From positions 496,001-560,000 of the forward strand of contig NZ_PZJG01000001.1 of assembly GCF_003259675.1 (NCBI RefSeq): a stretch of DNA of 64,000 nucleotides. Direction: 5' to 3'. Positions 18,458 through 28,528 of the stretch are shown here, piece by piece (position 1 is the first letter of the stretch; each line of letters starts with the position of its first letter). The notes under the pieces were generated by a model, which saw only the letters and a list, made by a program, of their open reading frames with translations, did not search any database and was not told the origin of the DNA. The translations under genes were made by a program, and so were the position numbers. The DNA comes from Macrococcoides bohemicum. GTDB lineage: Bacteria > Bacillota > Bacilli > Staphylococcales > Staphylococcaceae.

Positions 18458-20205
18458 TGCGCTATTTTAATAGCGTAGTAATTAAACTGTGGTTAACTAT
18501 ATTATTTATAGTGACTGCAGTTTTAATTATATTATCTGTTTCTTTAATGGGATTCTTTAATTCGTATTTGAAAAGCGAGTCTGGCCATACGCTTAAGCAG
18601 CAAGCTGAAAAAGCTGAGCTCGTATTAACGAGTCATCACGATCAAAGTGATGCATTAACTTATGTGAAAGAATTAATAGAAAATCCTGCAGGTATTATTA
18701 TTGTTCAAAATAAATCGGATTTAGAAGTAACATACGATGATCCACTCAAACAGCTGATGGTAGACGAAATCAAAGGAAATGACGCTTTTGATAAAGTTTT
18801 TGAGAAAGATGAATATGTTGTAAAAGATATTAAAGTAAATTACCAGGATAACAGACATGAATTTATCCTTATCGGATATCCTTCTCAAGCTTTTAATCAT
18901 AAAGACAGTGGGATATTTATCTATCAGGATACTAATTCAATGGATGATGCACAAAATTATATTACTTTTATTATTTTTATCGTGGCAATGTTATTATTGA
19001 TACTTACTACTATCTTTGCATTTTTCTTATCCAATAAGATTACAAAACCATTATTACTGTTAAAGACAGCTGCTTTTAATTTAGCAAGAGGTGAGCGTAA
19101 CAATAAAATAGTTGTATATTCCAGAGATGAGATTGGTGAATTAGCACTTGCGTTTAATAAGATGGAGCAGGAGATAACATTAAATATCAGTAAAATATCC
19201 CAGGAACGTAATTTAAGGGATCGATTAATCAATGCAATGGAAGACGGTGTTTTAAGCTTTAATATGGATCTTGAAAAACAGCTTCAAAACCCGATGGCAG
19301 AGAAATTTTTAGATGATATTTCTCAGGAAGACACTGATATTTTAAGTAAACTCGTGAATCAGGTAATGCAATCTGATGAAACAAAATATCATGAAATTTC
19401 TACATTTAATAAACATTATGTACTCATCATCTCGCCAGTCAAAAATACGACGCAGGGACAAAATAACGGTGCTGTCGCTATCATTCGTGATATGAGTGAA
19501 GAGAAAAAGATAGATATGATGAAACAGCAGTTTATCGCAAATGTTTCTCATGAATTACGTACGCCAATCCAAATGTTACAAGGGTATACTGAAGCAATTT
19601 TAGATGGTATAGTCGTTGAAAAAGATGACGTGGATGAGTTTTTAAACATTATTTTAGATGAATCTAAACGATTAAATAGGTTGGTTAATGAGTTAATAAA
19701 TGTTGCTCGTATTGACGCTGGAGAAACGACTTTAAATAAAGAAGTGATGGATATATCGCCTTTACTTGAAAAAAATATTCAGAACTTTAAGCAGAGTGCT
19801 ATAGAACATGAAACAACATTGCAACTAGATTTAAAGCATACAAAAGAGGTAGCAATTGATTATGATAAGATATTCCAGGTCATTACAAATTTGCTGGACA
19901 ATGCAATGCGTTATACAAAGAGTGGGGACACTATAAAAATTTCAACATATAATGATACAAACAACCTGTATATCAAAATTGCTGATACTGGTGTAGGTAT
20001 TGCTAAAGAACATATCAATCATATATTTGATAGGTTTTATAAAGTTGATCAGGCAAGAACACGTGGTAAGCATGGCACTGGATTAGGTTTATTTATCGTA
20101 AAAGCTATCATTGAAAAACATCATGGCGAAATTAAAGTTGAAAGTGAGCAAGGTATTGGCACAATATTCACTATTTCAATTCCCTTAGTTGACACGGAGC
20201 AGTAG
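18457..20205 (+). CDS. srrB: sensor histidine kinase SrrB (ResE)
   Basis: 582 residues. Two membrane helices (about 10-32 and 168-192) flank an extracytoplasmic loop; then HAMP, a PAS-like linker (about 250-345), HisKA with the phosphorylated histidine in FIANVSHELRTPIQML, and the ATPase domain with N-box NLLDNAMRYTKSG, DTGVGIA and HGTGLGLFIVK. Senses respiratory redox state and phosphorylates SrrA. Last gene of the res-srr operon. Confidence 0.95.
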   Translation: MRYFNSVVIKLWLTILFIVTAVLIILSVSLMGFFNSYLKSESGHTLKQQAEKAELVLTSHHDQSDALTYVKELIENPAGIIIVQNKSDLEVTYDDPLKQLMVDEIKGNDAFDKVFEKDEYVVKDIKVNYQDNRHEFILIGYPSQAFNHKDSGIFIYQDTNSMDDAQNYITFIIFIVAMLLLILTTIFAFFLSNKITKPLLLLKTAAFNLARGERNNKIVVYSRDEIGELALAFNKMEQEITLNISKISQERNLRDRLINAMEDGVLSFNMDLEKQLQNPMAEKFLDDISQEDTDILSKLVNQVMQSDETKYHEISTFNKHYVLIISPVKNTTQGQNNGAVAIIRDMSEEKKIDMMKQQFIANVSHELRTPIQMLQGYTEAILDGIVVEKDDVDEFLNIILDESKRLNRLVNELINVARIDAGETTLNKEVMDISPLLEKNIQNFKQSAIEHETTLQLDLKHTKEVAIDYDKIFQVITNLLDNAMRYTKSGDTIKISTYNDTNNLYIKIADTGVGIAKEHINHIFDRFYKVDQARTRGKHGTGLGLFIVKAIIEKHHGEIKVESEQGIGTIFTISIPLVDTEQ

Positions 20206-20246
20206 TTTGGTACAATGATTTATGGCATATGCCAATAATACACATT

Positions 20247-20359
20247 CATCTTCGGGGTCGGTGAAATTCCGAGCCGGCGGTAAAAGCCCGCGACCTGCAT
20301 TATGCAGCTGATTTGGTGTAATTCCAAAGCCGACAGTACAGTCTGGATGGGAGAAGATG
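20247..20359 (+). ncRNA. FMN riboswitch (RFN element)
   Basis: The aptamer signature is complete. P1 is formed by CATCTTC (5', about 20247) and GAAGATG (3', 20353-20359), enclosing GGGGTCGGTGAAATTCC, GAGCCGGCGGT, AAGCCCGCGACC, the GATTTGGTG / CCAAAGCCGACAGT arm and GGATGGGAG. It lies about 60 bases upstream of the riboflavin transporter gene and should lower its expression when FMN is plentiful. Confidence 0.97.
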
Positions 20360-20416
20360 GAGGTCAGAGTTTCGTCAAGTTAATTTGTCCTCCTGATTCA
20401 AAGATGAAGTAAGGAG
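20359..20416 (+). promoter_or_regulatory. ribU riboswitch expression platform (Shine-Dalgarno switch)
   Basis: No terminator hairpin with T-run lies between the aptamer and ribU. Instead GGAGG (20359-20363, adjoining the P1 3' strand), CCTCC(T) (20389-20394) and the Shine-Dalgarno AGGAG (20412-20416) can pair in alternative ways. FMN binding would free CCTCCT to cover the Shine-Dalgarno; without FMN, GGAGG would capture it. This pairing model is inferred by eye. Confidence 0.6.
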
Positions 20417-20421
20417 AAATT

Positions 20422-20988
20422 ATGACAAAATTGAATAGAACAAGAAGTCTGATACTGATTAGTTTATTAAGTGCGATTGCATTTATACTGATGTTTTTAA
20501 AGGTACCAGTACCTTTCTTACCACCGTATTTAACGATTGATATCAGTGATTTACCGGCAATTATTGCGCTATTTACTGCTGGACCTGTAGCTGCAGTACT
20601 TATTGAGTTTATTAAGAACATACTCAACTTTGTAATGAACATGACAGATCCAGTTGGTCCTGTTGCTAATTTTTTAGCAGGGACATCGTTTATATTAACA
20701 TTGTATGTGATTACAAAAGGAAGATTTAATAAGATAATACCAGCATTTATCAGTGCTACAATCGTAATGACGATTGTTATGAGTATGCTTAACTATTTCG
20801 TGTTATTACCAATGTATGGCATGATTATGAATTTAAATGATGTTGTCAAGAATATTCAGGTTATCGTAACAGCAGGTATAATTCCCTTTAATATCATTAA
20901 AGGATTATTGCTGACAATTCTCTTTTATATCATTGTTAAACCGTTAGCACCGTTACTTAAAAAACAAATGAAAATTAATAATTATTAG
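20422..20988 (+). CDS. ribU: riboflavin transporter RibU (ECF S component)
   Basis: 188 residues, five or six membrane helices, S component that binds riboflavin and works with the shared energy-coupling module. Visible family features are an N-terminal region rich in small hydrophobic residues, and VPVPFLPPYLTIDISDLPA followed by GPVAAVLIEFIKNI. The upstream FMN riboswitch fixes the substrate as riboflavin. Confidence 0.94.
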   Translation: MTKLNRTRSLILISLLSAIAFILMFLKVPVPFLPPYLTIDISDLPAIIALFTAGPVAAVLIEFIKNILNFVMNMTDPVGPVANFLAGTSFILTLYVITKGRFNKIIPAFISATIVMTIVMSMLNYFVLLPMYGMIMNLNDVVKNIQVIVTAGIIPFNIIKGLLLTILFYIIVKPLAPLLKKQMKINNY

Positions 20989-21006
20989 CATAGAACATAA
21001 CTTGAC

Positions 21007-21047
21007 AAAAAAGCTTGAAGTTCGAATTGAACTTCAAGCTTTTTTAA
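21007..21047. terminator. bidirectional terminator between ribU and fer
   Basis: 17-bp perfect stem (21007-21023 with 21029-21045), GAATT loop, with A- and T-tracts at the two ends. It serves both convergent genes. Confidence 0.93.
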
Positions 21048-21051
21048 AATA

Positions 21052-21330
<279 letters not shown>

Positions 21331-21409
21331 CTACACTAGTTATAACATACATAACTATTTTAGTGATAGTTAAGCACATTTTCAACAAAAATATTTCAAG
21401 GTGACAATA

Positions 21410-22363
21410 ATGAAAACGATTAATCGGTATATAAAGACGCATTACCTAACAGATAAATCAGTCAAAAGTTTATGGAAATTATTGATTGGTGCGCGAACAC
21501 AGCAGACTTATTTTGATGCAGTGATGCAGGATCTATTACCAGTTTATGAATTGTATCCAAATGTTTCATTTGAGGCTGTCACTCGGCTCGTTCATAATGA
21601 TAATGATGTAAATTTTATTCAAAATAATGATCTGAAACTATATCCATACTTTTACTATGCAAGTGAGTTATCTTTTACATCCTTTGTTCTATTGCTTCAA
21701 ACAGTTTCTGAATATCTCTATCATTCCTCTGACTATTTACCTAGTTCAAATCGTTTATTTATACAGCAGCAAGTAAAACATCTTTTTATGAAGATTAAAA
21801 AAGATGATGAATTTATTTTGTTAGCTCATGAAGTAGATGATTTGTCGCAGTTTATCTTTAAAGAGGCTGGTACCTGTTATTTTATACATTTTCTGCATGG
21901 TCATCAAATAAGACCTGATAGTTATGAACAAATATCTAAACAATTTAACTTAAGTATTGATGAGATAAAATCACAAATGATCCTCGAAAAGAATTTGATG
22001 CTTCATGCATTTAAGACACGCAAATATAAGTTATTAAGTTATCTGTATGTCAGAACGCCTTTACATATCAATACGAGTGATACTTATCAGCGTTTAATTA
22101 ATGGTGACTCAATAGACACAATTCAGCGAAATAAATCAGTAAGAATACATACGATACAAGATCATATTATTGAAATATTGATTAAAGACTATCCACTTGA
22201 TACTACATTTTATCTAGCAGAACAAGAATATATAGCCATTAAAGAAATGATAAAAAACAATCGCTTCGGGAAACTAAAGACATTATATGAACTTTCGCCA
22301 ATAAAAGATTATTTTAAATTAAAAATCGCAATCGTAAAATATAAAATGGAGCAATGCAAATGA
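21410..22363 (+). CDS. YpbB-like helix-turn-helix protein upstream of RecQ
   Basis: 317 residues. The C-terminal quarter has a helix-turn-helix/RQC-like region (YQRLINGDSIDTIQRNKSVRIHTIQDHIIEIL); the N-terminal part is helical without a clear motif. Its gene overlaps recQ by four bases, so the two are coupled. The B. subtilis pair ypbB-recS has the same arrangement and the protein may act with the helicase, but its role is not established. ATG at 21410 with AAGGTG. Confidence 0.75.
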   Translation: MKTINRYIKTHYLTDKSVKSLWKLLIGARTQQTYFDAVMQDLLPVYELYPNVSFEAVTRLVHNDNDVNFIQNNDLKLYPYFYYASELSFTSFVLLLQTVSEYLYHSSDYLPSSNRLFIQQQVKHLFMKIKKDDEFILLAHEVDDLSQFIFKEAGTCYFIHFLHGHQIRPDSYEQISKQFNLSIDEIKSQMILEKNLMLHAFKTRKYKLLSYLYVRTPLHINTSDTYQRLINGDSIDTIQRNKSVRIHTIQDHIIEILIKDYPLDTTFYLAEQEYIAIKEMIKNNRFGKLKTLYELSPIKDYFKLKIAIVKYKMEQCK

Positions 22364-23790
22364 AAGCAATCAATAAAATTTTACAAGAGACCTTTGGTAT
22401 AGAAAGCTTACGAGAAAATCAAATTAAAATTGTGCAAAAGATTCTTGAGGGGAGTGATGTATTAGCGCTTCTACCAACAGGTTCAGGGAAATCACTAACT
22501 TTCCAGTTACCGATGCTGATAAATAATAAAAAGACCATTGTAATATCACCATTAATTGCATTAATGGAAGATCAGGTTATGCAGCTTAAACAAAAAAAGA
22601 TTAAAGCATGCTGTATACATAGTCAGTTAGATGATATGGACAAACAATTATTATTATCTCATGTTGAAACATATGATTTTATATACTGTTCACCTGAATG
22701 GCTTGTTACAAATGGTCTGAATTACTTAAAGCACTATCCCTGCGAAGCGATCGTTATAGATGAAGCACATTGCATTTCGGAGTGGGGATTTGAATTCAGA
22801 CCCCATTATTTGATGATTGATGAAATAGTATCATATTTTGATGCACAGGTTATTGCATTAACCGCCACTGCAAATGATCTAGTAATCTCTGATATTCAGC
22901 ACGTTATAAAAAGGAAATTAACTGTAATGGATTATTTAACGGAAAGGGAGAATATCTTTTTATCCGTAGTAAATACAAATGATGATGCAGACAAATTGTC
23001 CTTTATTTTAGAAGCTTTAAAAGCATCTGCTGCAACTGTAATTTATTTTTCTTCAAAGAAACAAGTCGAATACGTATATAGATATCTTTTAGCGCAAGGT
23101 ATAATGGTGGAACGCTATCATGCAGATATGCAATATGAAGAAAGGATGTCCGTACAGCAGCGTTTTATGAATGATGAAATACAGGTGATTTGTGCAACGA
23201 ATGCATTTGGTATGGGCGTTAATAAATCAAATATTAGAACAGTAATACATTATCATATGCCGAAATCTATTTTTCAGTTTATTCAGGAGATAGGTAGAGG
23301 AGGCAGAGATGGTGAATTATCACAATCTATTTTGTTGTATAGTCCTAATGATGAGATACTTCCTTATCGACTCAATGAATTAAATGAATTGAGTGTGGTA
23401 GAAATAGATTTGTATTTTCAAGGAGCAGTACTATCTGAAGAAAAGCAATTATTGTTGAAAATTCTTTCGGAAAAGTATAATAGAAAAGAAATAGTAGAAA
23501 AAATCAAGCATCACCAGCAAATGAAACGAACAGCATTGATACAGATGATTGAATATATACATGAAAAAAATTGTTTTACGCAAAAACTAAATTATTTCAG
23601 TTTAAACATGCAAAATGTAACGGATATACAAAGTATGGAGCAAGAAAAAAATAGTTTGAAATGTAAAAGTTGTGCGCAATGCAATGAACAAGTTAAAATC
23701 TCGTTTGAACAGCAAAATTATCATGTTCAAAAAAAGTTCGGAAAAACGCTTCTAAATCAACTGTTTAATGATTTATATGACTTTACTTAA
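22360..23790 (+). CDS. recQ: RecQ-family ATP-dependent DNA helicase
   Basis: 476 residues. Superfamily 2 helicase with Walker A LLPTGSGKSLTFQLP, the DEAH box VIDEAHCISEWGFEFRPHY, the SAT-type motif ALTATAND and motif VI IQEIGRGGRDGE. It is short for RecQ: no HRDC domain, and the cysteine-rich tail (CKSCAQC) is only a partial zinc-binding domain, as in B. subtilis RecS. The ATG at 22360 has the better RBS spacing. Confidence 0.93.
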   Translation: MKAINKILQETFGIESLRENQIKIVQKILEGSDVLALLPTGSGKSLTFQLPMLINNKKTIVISPLIALMEDQVMQLKQKKIKACCIHSQLDDMDKQLLLSHVETYDFIYCSPEWLVTNGLNYLKHYPCEAIVIDEAHCISEWGFEFRPHYLMIDEIVSYFDAQVIALTATANDLVISDIQHVIKRKLTVMDYLTERENIFLSVVNTNDDADKLSFILEALKASAATVIYFSSKKQVEYVYRYLLAQGIMVERYHADMQYEERMSVQQRFMNDEIQVICATNAFGMGVNKSNIRTVIHYHMPKSIFQFIQEIGRGGRDGELSQSILLYSPNDEILPYRLNELNELSVVEIDLYFQGAVLSEEKQLLLKILSEKYNRKEIVEKIKHHQQMKRTALIQMIEYIHEKNCFTQKLNYFSLNMQNVTDIQSMEQEKNSLKCKSCAQCNEQVKISFEQQNYHVQKKFGKTLLNQLFNDLYDFT

Positions 23791-23811
23791 GCAACATATT
23801 TTGTCTATAAT
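23783..23811 (+). promoter_or_regulatory. ebpS promoter
   Basis: -35 TTACTT (23783-23788), 17-base spacer, -10 TATAAT (23806-23811), about 42 bases before the coding start. Confidence 0.55.
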
Positions 23812-23852
23812 AAGTATGTATTATTAAAATATTAATTAAGTGGGTGGATATT

Positions 23853-25037
23853 TTGTCAAGAGATAAATTCAAAGATGAATTTGAAAAAAGTAAACAGAAA
23901 ATTGAACGTGAAAGTCATGAATTGACAGACCAAGATCAAACTGTTGAAAATGAAGCAGTTAATGAAGATAAAGTGGATAGTGAACATTTAAATAAAGCTG
24001 AATCAAATGAAATATTTCCACCACGCGGGGCTTCAAGAAGAAATCGATCTCAGGAACGAAAAAATCGTGAAAAATCAATTCAACCCGATGAAAAAGTAAC
24101 TTCCGATGTGCATACAGATAAAGATGCTGTTGAAACTAACGAAGAAGTGGTTAAAGGAAATAAAAAAAGAGATCGATCAATTATTGCATCAGCAACGGGT
24201 GTTGGTGGAAGTGTAGTTGGAAATACTGCTTCTAATAAAACTGGTATCCATGGTAATAAGAACAATAAAAATAAAGCTGAACAACTGTCAGAAAAAGAAT
24301 CTTCACAAAAAGAATCTAAGAATAATAATAAGAAAAAAGCTGCAGCAGGTGCTGCGATAGTTGGGGCGGGTGCAACTGGTCCTGCCTCAAATGCAACAGC
24401 AGCAAATAAAAAGCTGCAGGACCATAAAAAGATTGAAGACAAAAAAGAAGATGATGATAATGGAATGAAGAAGTATTTACCGTTTCTTGCAGCAATATTA
24501 TTATTGATCCCTATTATTTTCTTATTAAGTAACTTCATTAATAATCAGGATGAAGGCAAACCTAAAACAGAAGAAGTTGTTGTTAACAAGGGTAAAGAAA
24601 ATAAAGATAAAACTGCAGCAACTAAATCAACAGAAGAAAAAGCAACAGAGGAAAAAGCAACAGAGGAAAAAGCAACAGAAGAAAGCACTAAAACAACTGA
24701 AGAGGCAACAACTGAGAATGCAGTAGCAGAGAAAGAAAGTACAGAAGATACTACTGCAAATTCAAATAATAATGGTACTGCAACAAACAACACTGATACA
24801 GCAACAAATAGTAACAGTACAACTACAAATAATAATGCCGAAAATGGCACTTCAACTAATAGTACAGTGACTAATGGTGGTGCATCACATGTTGTTGGTG
24901 CAAAAGAAAATTTATACCGTATCGCAATTAAATATTATGGTAGTGGCTCACCTGAAAACGTTGAAAAAATCAGAAGAGCAAATGCTATTTCAGGTAATAA
25001 TCTTTCAGCTGGTCAAACATTAGTAATTCCAGAATAA
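23853..25037 (+). CDS. ebpS: elastin-binding-type LysM membrane protein EbpS
   Basis: 394 residues. The start ([14 protein letters not shown]), the [12 protein letters not shown] motif, the Ala/Gly-rich block, the single membrane helix (about 210-230), the low-complexity Thr/Glu/Asn linker and the C-terminal LysM domain ([26 protein letters not shown]) match staphylococcal EbpS in order. LysM binds peptidoglycan. TTG start at 23853 after GGGTGG. The linker carries four TEEKA-type repeats near residue 265. Elastin binding itself cannot be judged from sequence. Confidence 0.9.
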   Translation: MSRDKFKDEFEKSKQKIERESHELTDQDQTVENEAVNEDKVDSEHLNKAESNEIFPPRGASRRNRSQERKNREKSIQPDEKVTSDVHTDKDAVETNEEVVKGNKKRDRSIIASATGVGGSVVGNTASNKTGIHGNKNNKNKAEQLSEKESSQKESKNNNKKKAAAGAAIVGAGATGPASNATAANKKLQDHKKIEDKKEDDDNGMKKYLPFLAAILLLIPIIFLLSNFINNQDEGKPKTEEVVVNKGKENKDKTAATKSTEEKATEEKATEEKATEESTKTTEEATTENAVAEKESTEDTTANSNNNGTATNNTDTATNSNSTTTNNNAENGTSTNSTVTNGGASHVVGAKENLYRIAIKYYGSGSPENVEKIRRANAISGNNLSAGQTLVIPE

Positions 25038-25060
25038 TTAAATACAAAGGGGATGGATTT

Positions 25061-25702
25061 ATGTACTTAAAAACAATTATGATACCTAAAGAAAAATGCT
25101 ACGTTGCAAATCCTAATGACACAATTAAAAGTGTATTGGATAAATTAGAGCATCATGGTATTGACGGTATGCCTGTAGTAGAAGAAGGAAAATATTTAGG
25201 TACCGCTACAAAATATGAAATCTTTAGACATTTCTTCTTTATGAAAACGCCGAAATTACGTGATGAATTTGTTGAACAGACAAAAATTGGTGATATATTA
25301 CCGTTAGATGAATATAGTGTAAACGATTCAACTTTCTTTGAAGAATCATTTTTAACTTTACAGGATTTTCCGATACTTAGTATTATTAATGACCGCAATG
25401 AATTTTTAGGTGTGGTCACGCGATATGATGTTATGGAACAATTTAAATCTGCATTTGGTATGAGTAAACCGGGTGTACGTATTGCGATTACTTCTATTGA
25501 TGCAGAAGGACGTATTAAACGTCTAGCTTCAGCTCTATCTAAATTTAAATTAAATGCGATTTCGTTTGTTACATTTGATGAAACAGATAAAATGCATCGC
25601 AGAATGATTGTTAAAGTTGAAGACCATAAAAATATTAAGAAGTTTACTAAATATTTAAAACAAAATGGATTTAAAGTATTAGATATTCAGGAAGATAATT
25701 AA
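25061..25702 (+). CDS. CBS-domain pair protein
   Basis: 213 residues: two CBS motifs (about 5-55 and 75-130; DGMPVVEEGKYLG and FPILSIINDRNEFLGVVTRYDV) followed by an ACT-like region (about 140-210; VRIAITSIDAEGRIKRLAS). CBS pairs bind adenine nucleotides and usually regulate something else; no partner domain is fused here. RBS AAAGGGG. Followed by a terminator. Confidence 0.8.
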   Translation: MYLKTIMIPKEKCYVANPNDTIKSVLDKLEHHGIDGMPVVEEGKYLGTATKYEIFRHFFFMKTPKLRDEFVEQTKIGDILPLDEYSVNDSTFFEESFLTLQDFPILSIINDRNEFLGVVTRYDVMEQFKSAFGMSKPGVRIAITSIDAEGRIKRLASALSKFKLNAISFVTFDETDKMHRRMIVKVEDHKNIKKFTKYLKQNGFKVLDIQEDN

Positions 25703-25705
25703 TAA

Positions 25706-25738
25706 AAGAGGACTCTTTAGCCGGAGTCTCTTTTTTTT
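25706..25738 (+). terminator. terminator after the CBS gene
   Basis: AAGAGGACTC (25706-25715) pairs with GAGTCTCTT (25724-25732) with one bulged G, followed by eight T. It lies directly in front of the next gene's RBS. Confidence 0.75.
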
Positions 25739-25753
25739 CGGAAGGTGAAACGA

Positions 25754-26728
25754 GTGTTTAAGATTGAAAGTATTATTATTGGAGCAGGTCCATGTGGATT
25801 ATCTGCAAGTATAGAACAGAAAAAAGCTGGCATTGAAAATATTGTCATTGAAAAAGGAAATGTGGTTGAAGCAATCTATAATTATCCAACACATCAAACA
25901 TTCTTCTCTACTAGTGAAAAGTTAGGGATCGGTGATGTGCCCTTTATTGTAGAAGAGCATAAACCGAAAAGAAACCAGGCATTAGTATATTATCGCACAG
26001 TGGTCAAGCATCATGATTTAACAATACATGCGAATGAAGAAGTGATTAAAGTTGAAAAGCTTCATGATAGTTTTGTCGTAAGTACGAGTAAAGCGACGTA
26101 TGAATGTACATATCTTACAGTTGCGACTGGTTATTATGGTCAGCATAATACACTCGCTGTTCCGGGAAGTGACCTGCCAAAGGTGCACCATTATTTTAAA
26201 GAGGCACATCCTTATTTTGATCAGGATGTATTAATCATCGGTGGAAAGAATTCAGCGATTGATGCTGCATTAGAACTTGAGAAGGCTGGTGCACGCGTTA
26301 CTGCAGTGTATAGAGGAAGTACTTATTCTAAAAGTGTGAAACCATGGATTTTACCGCTCTATGAATCTCTTGTTAATCATGATAAAATTAAATTATATTT
26401 TGAAAGTCATGTAACAAACATTGATGAATCAACTGTTTCGATTAATACGCCGGACGGTGAAATCAATATAAAAAATGATACAGTGTTTGCAATGATCGGT
26501 TATCATCCGGATTATGAATTTTTAGCATCAATGGGTATTGAACTTGTGACAAATGAATATGGTACTGCGCCATTTTACGATCGCGAAACAATGGAAACAA
26601 ATGTCGAAAATCTGTATATAGCTGGTGTTATTGCAGCAGGTAATGATGCCAATACAATTTTTATCGAGAATGGAAAATTTCATGGTGGTATGATTGTAGA
26701 AAGCATTTTAGCTAAAAAGTCAAAATAA
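25754..26728 (+). CDS. bdr: bacillithiol disulfide reductase (YpdA/Bdr)
   Basis: 324-residue FAD- and NADPH-dependent enzyme that reduces bacillithiol disulfide. FAD-binding IIIGAGPCGLSASIEQ at the N-terminus with the Bdr-specific cysteine in GPCG, the NADPH loop IIGGKNSAIDAALE, and a C-terminal AGVIAAGNDANTIFIENG. No CxxC, unlike thioredoxin reductase. GTG at 25754 with AAGGTG upstream fits better than the in-frame GTG at 25745. Partner of bshA, at 62423-63544. Confidence 0.9.
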   Translation: MFKIESIIIGAGPCGLSASIEQKKAGIENIVIEKGNVVEAIYNYPTHQTFFSTSEKLGIGDVPFIVEEHKPKRNQALVYYRTVVKHHDLTIHANEEVIKVEKLHDSFVVSTSKATYECTYLTVATGYYGQHNTLAVPGSDLPKVHHYFKEAHPYFDQDVLIIGGKNSAIDAALELEKAGARVTAVYRGSTYSKSVKPWILPLYESLVNHDKIKLYFESHVTNIDESTVSINTPDGEINIKNDTVFAMIGYHPDYEFLASMGIELVTNEYGTAPFYDRETMETNVENLYIAGVIAAGNDANTIFIENGKFHGGMIVESILAKKSK

Positions 26729-26757
26729 AAATAGGACAGCAATGTCCTATTTTTATT
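26728..26757. terminator. bidirectional terminator bdr / ansA
   Basis: Perfect 11-bp stem (AAAATAGGACA, 26728-26738, with 26743-26753), 4-base loop, T-tract. It overlaps the ansA stop and serves both convergent genes. Confidence 0.88.
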
Positions 26758-27715
26758 TGCTGAAATAAGTATTTAAATCATCTTGATTCAAATGATTGCT
26801 TAAAGCAATTAATAGTTTAAGTCTTGCTTTCTGACCGTTTAATCCATTCGAGAAAATAAGTCCTTTTTCCTTTAATTCATAGCCGCCACCTTCATAGTGA
26901 TATGTATTACTTGCAATGCCGTTAAAGCAGCGAGATACAAGTACTACCGGAATTTCTGCATCAATCAGTTTATTGATGCCGGCTAAACTAGAAGGCGGTA
27001 AATTTCCCTGTCCTAGTGCTTCGATTACTAAGCCATCGTAGTTTTGATCTGCAAAGAATGAAAGTAATGCTTCATCAAGATCACTATGTGCTTTGATTAA
27101 TCCAACTTTTTTTGTTTCATCTACTTTTACAAGTGGATGATTCAATATCGGTAAATGATGGAAATAAACATTATTTTTAGTGACGATACCGAGTGGTCCG
27201 TAATTAGGACTCTGGAAAGTACTCGTATTAGATGTGTGTGTTTTAGTGACGTTAGTTGCACTATGAATTTCATCGTTAAATACGACTAATACGCCTTTAT
27301 TTTGACTTGCTTCGTGACATGCGACTTTTATCGCAGAAATATAGTTATATAATCCATCTGATCCAATCTCATTTGAAGAACGCATTGCACCAGTTAATAT
27401 GACCGGAATACTTACATTCAGTGTTAAGTCCAGAAAATATGCAGTTTCTTCTAAAGTATCGGTTCCATGAGTGATTACGATACCATCATAATTCTCATTA
27501 TAGATTTCCTGAATAATTTTCTTTCTAAGTTCATTCATGTGCTGAATGGTAATATGTGGTGAGGGCACTTGAAAAGGGTGGATTTCAGTAATGTTAGCAT
27601 AAGCATCTAACTGGATATTCGACATCGGATTGACTTCGTTTGTTGTAACGTATCCTTCCGCATTTTCTGACATACTGATTGTACCGCCAGTATGCATCAC
27701 AAGAATATTTTTCAT
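26753..27715 (-). CDS. ansA: L-asparaginase, type I
   Basis: 320 residues. Hydrolyses asparagine to aspartate and ammonia in the cytosol. First active-site threonine in MHTGGTISM and second in VITHGTDTLEETAYFLDL are intact, with GSDGLYN following. No signal peptide, consistent with type I. ATG at 27715 has GGAGG upstream on the minus strand; the frame extends further but lacks an RBS. Divergent from cmk. Confidence 0.93.
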   Translation of the reverse strand: MKNILVMHTGGTISMSENAEGYVTTNEVNPMSNIQLDAYANITEIHPFQVPSPHITIQHMNELRKKIIQEIYNENYDGIVITHGTDTLEETAYFLDLTLNVSIPVILTGAMRSSNEIGSDGLYNYISAIKVACHEASQNKGVLVVFNDEIHSATNVTKTHTSNTSTFQSPNYGPLGIVTKNNVYFHHLPILNHPLVKVDETKKVGLIKAHSDLDEALLSFFADQNYDGLVIEALGQGNLPPSSLAGINKLIDAEIPVVLVSRCFNGIASNTYHYEGGGYELKEKGLIFSNGLNGQKARLKLLIALSNHLNQDDLNTYFSK

Positions 27716-27760
27716 TTTTATCCTCCAAATATACAACGTATAACTACTATGATAAAATAA

Positions 27761-28447
<687 letters not shown>

Positions 28448-28528
28448 AGCGAATTTCTTGACTTTATCATCAATTTATAAGAAGTTTATTATAAGCTATA
28501 AGCTGTAAACTTTGAGGAGGCGTCCCTA

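Noticed and set aside
24080..24850. Long minus-strand frames opposite ebpS
   Set aside because: Low-complexity shadows of the Ala/Thr/Glu-rich EbpS sequence, without start signals.
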